NCBI RefSeq assembly: GCF_015594625.1
Contig: NZ_JADNRQ010000003.1
Coordinates: 1-64,000, forward strand
DNA: 64,000 nucleotides
Direction of reading: 5' to 3'
DNA from: Desulfallas sp. Bu1-1
Lineage (GTDB): Bacteria; Bacillota; Desulfotomaculia; Desulfotomaculales; Desulfallaceae
The position numbers and the translations under genes are program-made. How positions within the stretch are numbered: position 1 is the stretch's first letter; the number at the start of each line of letters is the position of its first letter. The notes beneath the pieces are model-generated. The model searched no databases. It was not told the DNA's origin and saw only the letters and a program-made list of their open reading frames with translations. This document shows, piece after piece, positions 59,711 to 64,000 of the stretch.

Positions 59711-60040
59711 ATGTCCAGGTTTGTTTGCGATGTATGCGGGGAGGAAGTTGCGGTTCACGAAGGAATCCTTACCTGGACCAGGGACAATAACACGCTTTCC
59801 AATTTTACGCTGTCACATAAAAACACGCCCGAGCGCAAGTGCCAGCCGGAAAGCAACAACCGTTTCAAGGACCTGTACACTTTAACTATGATTAACGGTT
59901 ATATGGAATTTATCAAATATTTGATTGAACGCTGGGAAAACGGCTTTAAGTTGAAAGACAAAGAATCGCTGGAAAAGGTGCTGGAGCAACTGAACCTGCA
60001 CATGCATGAAAAACTGATCCTGTTGACCGAGGAAGAATGA
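59711..60040 (+). CDS. Hypothetical protein with N-terminal CxxC
   Basis: A 109-residue protein: FVCDVCGEEVAVHEGILTWT, then a helical half (MINGYMEFIKYLIERWENGF; LEQLNLHMHEKLILL). The CxxC and a later Cys could bind zinc. AAGGGGGAGGG precedes ATG. No family recognised. Confidence 0.65.
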   Translation: MSRFVCDVCGEEVAVHEGILTWTRDNNTLSNFTLSHKNTPERKCQPESNNRFKDLYTLTMINGYMEFIKYLIERWENGFKLKDKESLEKVLEQLNLHMHEKLILLTEEE

Positions 60041-60143
60041 GGTACCGGGTCAATCCCCGTTTTAAAGCTGCGGGGATTTTTTCATTGTATGGGCTGGTTG
60101 TTATTCAGGGAGAATATTAAAAAACAACAAGGTGGGGAATGAA

Positions 60144-60302
60144 ATGAAGGATGACAAGAAAACGTTCAAATACGAGCTGGTGCGCGAGGAATCCCCGCGC
60201 GAACTGTGGGACAAGGATGAAAAGGGCGAGGCCTTGCGGCAAAATCCCTACAAGACACCGCCCAATAACTTGACCACCAAGCAGAAGAAGTACGGGTTTT
60301 AG
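60144..60302 (+). CDS. Small charged protein, 52 aa
   Basis: Begins MKDDKKTFKYELVREESPRE and ends TTKQKKYGF. Highly charged, no hydrophobic helix. AAGGTGGGG precedes ATG 60144. Short, but SD, codon use and position 104 bp after the previous gene support it. Function unknown. Confidence 0.6.
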   Translation: MKDDKKTFKYELVREESPRELWDKDEKGEALRQNPYKTPPNNLTTKQKKYGF

Positions 60303-60359
60303 TCAAATGGCCTGCTTTTTCTACCGGGCGCTCCGGTGGTTTGGAAAAGGCATTTAGTT

Positions 60360-61553
60360 TTACTTTTGCGGCAAATTAAACTCCCGCGCCAGTTCGGCGA
60401 AGGCCGGGAACGAGTTATGGATGATTTGCCTGTCGATGCAGTAAGAGAGCCGGAAATATCCTGGTTTTCCGAACCCGCTGCCGGGGACCAGTAGCAGGTT
60501 GTATTTTTGCGCCCGGCGGACGAATTCCACGTCGTCATCGATGGGACAGCGCGGGAAAAAGTAAAACGCGCCCTGAGGCTTGACCATCTCGAACCCCAGT
60601 TCGGTCAGGTGGTTATAAATCAGGTCCCGCTTTTCCCTGTAACCGTCAATATTAACGCTTTCGCGCTGCAACGGGGTAACCAGGCGCTGGATCAACGCGG
60701 GTGCGTTGACGAATCCAAGGGTGCGGTTACAGAAAACCAGGCCCTCGAAAATAAGCGCGGCGTCCCGGATGTCCGGGTTGATGGCGACGTACCCGATGCG
60801 CTCTCCGGGCAAGGCCAGGTCCTTGCTGTGCGAGGTTACTATGATGGAGTTCCTGATATGACTGAACACGTTTGGCACGGTAACTCCATCGTAGACGATT
60901 TTGGCGTACGGTTCGTCGGAAATCAGGTAAATGGTAGTGCCCAGTTCCCGTTCCTTTTCCTCCAGCAACCGTCCCAGGGCGGCCAGCGTTTCGGCCGGGT
61001 AAACCACGCCGGTTGGGTTGTTGGGCGAGTTGATGATCAGAGCCCTGGTTTGAGGCCCAATGGCTGCGGCTATGGCCTCCAGGTCCGGCTGGAAGTCCGG
61101 CAGCGTGGGTACTTCCCGGATTCTGCCGCCGTGGTTGTCCACGTAAAAACGGTATTCCACGAAATAAGGCGTGAGAACCAGCACTTCCTCGCCCGGGTTA
61201 AGCAGCGTTTTTAGGACCACGTTGAGCCCGCCGCCGGCGCCGCAGGTCATCACGATATGGTCCGCCTTGACGGGTTTTCCCGTTTCCTCCGCCAGCACGC
61301 CGGCAATGGCCTGCCTGGTTTCCACGTAACCTGCGTTGCTCATATACCTGTGCATCCCCGGCACCGGGTTGGTGGCCAGTTTCAGCAGCTCCCGGTGGAA
61401 GCTTTCGGGCGGCTCCACGTTCGGGTTGCCCAGGGTGAAATCGTAGACCTTGTCCGCACCGTATATTTTACGCAGCTTTTCGCCTTCTTCAAACATTTTG
61501 CGGATCCATGACGAGGCGGACAAAAATCCTTCTATTTTTTGCGCAATGGGCAA
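60360..61553 (-). CDS. PLP-dependent class I/II aminotransferase
   Basis: 397 residues of fold-type I: FTLGNPNVEPP, CGAGGGLNVVLKTLL, INSPNNPTGVVYP, SDEPYAKIVYD, PLP Lys in SHSKDLALPGERIGY and FRLSYCID. Likely acts on aspartate or aromatic amino acids; the substrate is open. TTG 61553 follows AAGGAGAG. The longer ORF to 61625 adds 24 residues before this SD. Confidence 0.9.
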   Translation of the reverse strand: MPIAQKIEGFLSASSWIRKMFEEGEKLRKIYGADKVYDFTLGNPNVEPPESFHRELLKLATNPVPGMHRYMSNAGYVETRQAIAGVLAEETGKPVKADHIVMTCGAGGGLNVVLKTLLNPGEEVLVLTPYFVEYRFYVDNHGGRIREVPTLPDFQPDLEAIAAAIGPQTRALIINSPNNPTGVVYPAETLAALGRLLEEKERELGTTIYLISDEPYAKIVYDGVTVPNVFSHIRNSIIVTSHSKDLALPGERIGYVAINPDIRDAALIFEGLVFCNRTLGFVNAPALIQRLVTPLQRESVNIDGYREKRDLIYNHLTELGFEMVKPQGAFYFFPRCPIDDDVEFVRRAQKYNLLLVPGSGFGKPGYFRLSYCIDRQIIHNSFPAFAELAREFNLPQK

Positions 61554-61879
61554 GATAATCACTCTCCTTGTCATGCCGCGCGGTAAAATTACCGCCCCGG
61601 CATTTTTTTGTGGACCGGGTAACATATTTATTTTTCTTGCTTTGTTGCGAAAATACCTGCAACAATATATTTGGCCAACCTACAAAAATAATTTCATTTT
61701 AAGCAAGTCCACAATAGGGGTGCTCACCTCACCATCCGGGGTGCCACCCGTAAAACGCCGGAGTATTGCGGGTTTCTAAACGCGTTGGTATCATGGGTGT
61801 AATAAGTTCCGACCATGAGCAGGCCTGGTCGTAATAATTTTTTTACGTGGGGAGGGGAAGGGCAAACAGCCCGTTCAAT
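61554..61879. other. Intergenic gap, nothing recognised
   Basis: About 326 bp between the divergent aminotransferase and the DegT pseudogene. It holds the aminotransferase SD and an AT-rich stretch near 61640-61700. I see no gene, RNA or repeat. Confidence 0.5.
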
Positions 61880-62174
61880 ATGGCGGACAAACCAGCAATC
61901 GCCGGCGGCAGGCCGGTGCGGGACCGGCTATTGCCCCTGGCCGGGTCTTCCATTAATGAAGAAGATATCCGTGCAGTTAGCGAGGTGTTGCGGGGGGGAC
62001 AACTGGGGAGCGGAGAAATGGTGAAGCGCTTTGAAGAAGCGGTGGCCCGCTACGTTGGCGCCAGGTACGCCGTGGCCGTATCCTCGGGCGCGGCGGGGCT
62101 GCATATCGGATGTGGAGGACGTGATCACCGCAACATGCAGAGTTCTGGACTATTACCTGGTAAAAGAAATGTGA
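61880..62174 (+). pseudogene. DegT/DnrJ/EryC1 aminotransferase, internally deleted
   Basis: From ATG 61880 the first 70 or so residues are a normal DegT-family start (DKPAIAGGRPVRDRLLPLAG, then EEDIRAVSEVLRGGQLGSGE and YAVAVSSGAAGLHI). At about 62105 the frame shifts and the sequence reads DVEDVITATCRVLDYYL and stops at 62172, the typical end of the same family. Roughly 300 codons, with the PLP lysine, are missing. A single deletion fused both ends out of frame. Confidence 0.8.
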
Positions 62175-62267
62175 GCAATATCACATCCCCGTTGCGAAAA
62201 AGTTAACTTTAAAAACAAGCTGAATTGTATATATTAATAGTGCACAACAGAAAATGAGGTGATTGAA

Positions 62268-62645
62268 GTGGCTAAAAGGCAGATCGTAAAAATAGATGAA
62301 GAAAAATGCAACGGGTGTGGTTTATGTGTAAGCCCCTGCGTGGAGGGCGCCATTACCATAGAAAACGGTAAAGCCAGGGTGAAAAACGAGGCGCTTTGCG
62401 ACGGCGCCGGCTTTTGCATCGGGGTATGCCCGCAGGGGGCGCTTTCCGTTGAATACCGGGAGGCCCCGGCCTTTGATGAACAGGCGGTGGAGGAACATAT
62501 AACACAAAACCCGGGAAATTATATTCCCCAGGTTTGTTTTAACTGCGGTCGCAACGAGGACCAGGTTGCCGTGCTGCCGTGCCGTAAAGGAGGCAAAAGC
62601 ATTTGGGTATGTACCAAATGCCTTCCGTCGCTGATTCACGGTTAA
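62268..62645 (+). CDS. 4Fe-4S ferredoxin-type protein with C-terminal CxxC pairs
   Basis: 125 residues. The first cluster is CNGCGLCVSPCVEGA. The second is CDGAGFCIGVCPQGA with one Cys replaced by Gly, a pattern typical of this ferredoxin family. The C-terminus has CFNCGRN and CTKCLPS, perhaps a zinc or third cluster site. GTG 62268 follows GAGGTG. Probably an electron carrier; partner unknown. Confidence 0.88.
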   Translation: MAKRQIVKIDEEKCNGCGLCVSPCVEGAITIENGKARVKNEALCDGAGFCIGVCPQGALSVEYREAPAFDEQAVEEHITQNPGNYIPQVCFNCGRNEDQVAVLPCRKGGKSIWVCTKCLPSLIHG

Positions 62646-62884
62646 TTTTTAATGTCGCCGGCATCACTGGTGGGGTCCATGTTTACAAACAGATTCTGTG
62701 CGTGCTCAAAACTTTGATGCATGGCCAAAATGCCTTCCCTGAGCGTGCTGACGGTGCGCGAGGTTTGATCAATAATGCCCCTGACGAGTCCCAGTTTATC
62801 GGCGGCATATTTATCTGTACTTAAAGCAAGCAAAATTAAAATTAAAAATAGGGTAAAGGGATTAGGGTTAAATTTGTTCGCCAA
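62642..62884 (-). CDS. Small hydrophobic sporulation-type peptide with helical tail, 80 aa
   Basis: MANKFNPNPFTLFLILILLA then a soluble helix (LGLVRGIIDQTSRTVSTLRE). The core matches the peptide at 55073. AAAGGAGG precedes TTG 62884 at ideal spacing. Upstream on the same strand is CATATTATA, a sigma-K-like -10. Convergent with the ferredoxin gene (4-bp overlap). Confidence 0.7.
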   Translation of the reverse strand: MANKFNPNPFTLFLILILLALSTDKYAADKLGLVRGIIDQTSRTVSTLREGILAMHQSFEHAQNLFVNMDPTSDAGDIKN

Positions 62885-62996
62885 CTGTATTGTCCTCCTT
62901 TCATTTGAATAGGCTTTTTATTTATAATATGCCGCAGTTGTTTTTAGGTGAAGGACTTTGGCGATATTACTTTACACATCTTTCCATGCCGTACCG

Positions 62997-63224
62997 TTAC
63001 GGCTCTCGAATTACGCAAAGCGGCACGGCAATGATTTGATCGTTGCCGCAGGCGGGGCAGGTGAACAAGTGCAGGCAGTATTCGCTTGCAAAACTTACGT
63101 TGAAGTAAGGGCTGTAAGGCCCCGTGTAATCGGTAACCGGACCTGAATCAAGCATAACTTCACCGCAGGAACATTCAGGTGTAATTGTCCGCAGGGCATT
63201 GCAGAGGAAGCAGGCTGTTTCCAT
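62997..63224 (-). CDS. Small zinc-ribbon protein
   Basis: 75 residues: METACFLCNALRTITPECSC at the start and LFTCPACGNDQIIAVPLC at the end. Several CxxC pairs suggest one or two zinc sites. AAAGGTGG precedes ATG 63224. Function unknown. Confidence 0.65.
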   Translation of the reverse strand: METACFLCNALRTITPECSCGEVMLDSGPVTDYTGPYSPYFNVSFASEYCLHLFTCPACGNDQIIAVPLCVIREP

Positions 63225-63340
63225 ATTTTTTATCCACCTTTAAAGCTGATCGAGGCAGGAGCCGGGGATTCCCAAACTGGTCCCCGGCTTTTTTAATGCG
63301 TGCTTTCCGGTAATATTTTGTCCCGAACCCGGTAAATACA

Positions 63341-63370
63341 TAAAAAAACCTGCGGATTTCCGCAGGTTTT
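63341..63370 (-). terminator. Terminator of the AMP-ligase C-domain gene
   Basis: Read leftward: AAAACCTGCGGA/TCCGCAGGTTTT stem followed by TTTT. Confidence 0.8.
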
Positions 63371-63386
63371 ATATCACAAGCTCAAA

Positions 63387-63731
63387 TCAGGGACAAATTC
63401 CCTCCAGCAGTCTCAGCTTGAGCACTTTTCCGCTCGGGGACTTGGGAATCCGCGGAACTAGTTTGACTGCATGGGGTAGGCTTTCCGTTCCCAACTGGCC
63501 GCTCTGCGCCAGAAAGTCCATGATTTCCGCTTCGGTTAACCCGGGTGCGCGCGGCACGACGAAGGCAACCAATTTTTCCACTCCATCGTCACCGGTAACG
63601 AAGAAAACCGCCACTTCGTCCACCCCGGAATGTTCATACAACGCGTTCTCCACCTGTCGCATGGTGAATCTGTGGCTGACAATCGGGGAAGTTCCGCCTT
63701 CCGCCGGGTTGTATTTTTGGTTTTGTTCCAT
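63387..63731 (-). CDS. Free-standing AMP-binding enzyme C-terminal domain
   Basis: 114 residues. FTMRQVENALYEHSGVDEVA then FFVTGDDGVEKLVAFVVPR and PRIPKSPSGKVLKLRLLEG is the small C-terminal domain of acyl-CoA synthetases, with the catalytic Lys in SGKVLK. The large adenylation domain is absent. ATG 63731 follows GGGAGGGG. Either a remnant with a new start or a separately made domain. Downstream of a 3-hydroxyacyl-CoA dehydrogenase gene. Confidence 0.8.
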   Translation of the reverse strand: MEQNQKYNPAEGGTSPIVSHRFTMRQVENALYEHSGVDEVAVFFVTGDDGVEKLVAFVVPRAPGLTEAEIMDFLAQSGQLGTESLPHAVKLVPRIPKSPSGKVLKLRLLEGICP

Positions 63732-63785
63732 GGTTTTCCCCTCCCTATGATATAATTGCGGGGCCAATTAACTACTGATCAACTA

Positions 63786-64000
63786 TCAACTATAGTTGTA
63801 AAAACCGCGCCCGGTTTTCCGGCCCAGGTGTCCGGCCCGCACCAGCTTGCGCAACAGAGGGCAGGGGCGGTACTTGGAATCGCCTGTTTCCATGTACAGG
63901 GTTTCGCATACCATCAACAGGGTATCCAGCCCGATCAGATCGGACAGGGCCAGGGGACCAATGGGGTGGTTGGCGCCCAGCTGCATGCCCTTGTCGATGT
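63786..64000 (-). CDS. 3-hydroxyacyl-CoA dehydrogenase, C-terminal end (partial)
   Basis: The gene runs off the right edge; its start lies beyond 64000. The visible 70 residues read [34 protein letters not shown] and end [12 protein letters not shown], the conserved C-terminal helical domain of 3-hydroxybutyryl-CoA dehydrogenase. Butyrate or fatty-acid metabolism. Confidence 0.9.
   Translation of the reverse strand, partial: IDKGMQLGANHPIGPLALSDLIGLDTLLMVCETLYMETGDSKYRPCPLLRKLVRAGHLGRKTGRGFYNYS

Overview
The window looks like chromosome of an anaerobic, endospore-forming Firmicute of the Desulfotomaculum/Pelotomaculum type. I infer this from the gene content and not from any database search: gerP-like spore-coat genes, many tiny hydrophobic sporulation peptides, T-box control, a TM1266-type hydrogenase regulator, an ADP-forming acyl-CoA synthetase, frequent TTG/GTG starts with strong Shine-Dalgarno (SD) sites, and GC-rich genes between AT-rich gaps.

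Layout. 1-1.96 kb: two tandem DUF1670-like helix-turn-helix genes followed by palindromic repeats. 1.97-15.5 kb: a type I-B CRISPR locus. The array has 99 repeats of 30 bp with 98 spacers of 33-40 nt and is read leftward from an AT-rich leader at 8.5-8.9 kb. The effector operon reads cas8b, a separate small subunit (cas11-like), cas7, cas5, cas3, cas6. No cas1, cas2 or cas4 is present. 15.6-16.9 kb: a candidate structured RNA and a decayed PIN/UPF0175-type toxin-antitoxin pair. 16.9-22.8 kb: yqeK, rsfS, a leucine-type T-box leader with a complete tRNA-Ala(GGC) inside it, an acyl-CoA synthetase, and leuS with its own promoter and attenuator-like hairpin.

22.8-32.7 kb: LCP protein, hisG, rhomboid protease, PspC, ADP-forming acyl-CoA synthetase plus a DRTGG protein, HAD hydrolase and a DUF815 ATPase. 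32.7-36.5 kb: a leftward operon of a double-GTPase dynamin-like protein and three small coiled-coil or membrane proteins, next to a 58-residue stub of an RluA pseudouridine synthase. 36.8-47.7 kb: small membrane proteins, a PtsI-type barrel without its catalytic residues, zinc-dependent phospholipase-like protein, murJ, ArsR regulator, radical SAM protein, uppS, gap, lone TGS domain, TM1266 regulator and a Nudix hydrolase.

47.8-57.6 kb: a sporulation region of tiny hydrophobic peptides, four GerPA/PF-like proteins, a GerPC-like protein and Hsp20. Five shared promoter-like sites (AACAC-N16-ATAnnAT) precede several of the peptides. The p-aminobenzoate genes pabA-pabB-pabC lie within this region, behind a leader with (G/U)AG repeats and a terminator/antiterminator that resembles TRAP attenuation. 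57.8-64 kb: phosphoesterase, unknown zinc proteins, aminotransferase, an internally deleted DegT aminotransferase pseudogene, ferredoxin, a free AMP-ligase C-terminal domain, and the end of a 3-hydroxyacyl-CoA dehydrogenase.

Most unusual items: the tRNA-Ala inside a T-box leader, CRISPR spacers that themselves contain pieces of CRISPR repeat, a cas6 coding sequence carrying the 3' end of the repeat, the stand-alone type I-B small subunit, the TRAP-like pab leader, and the dynamin operon.
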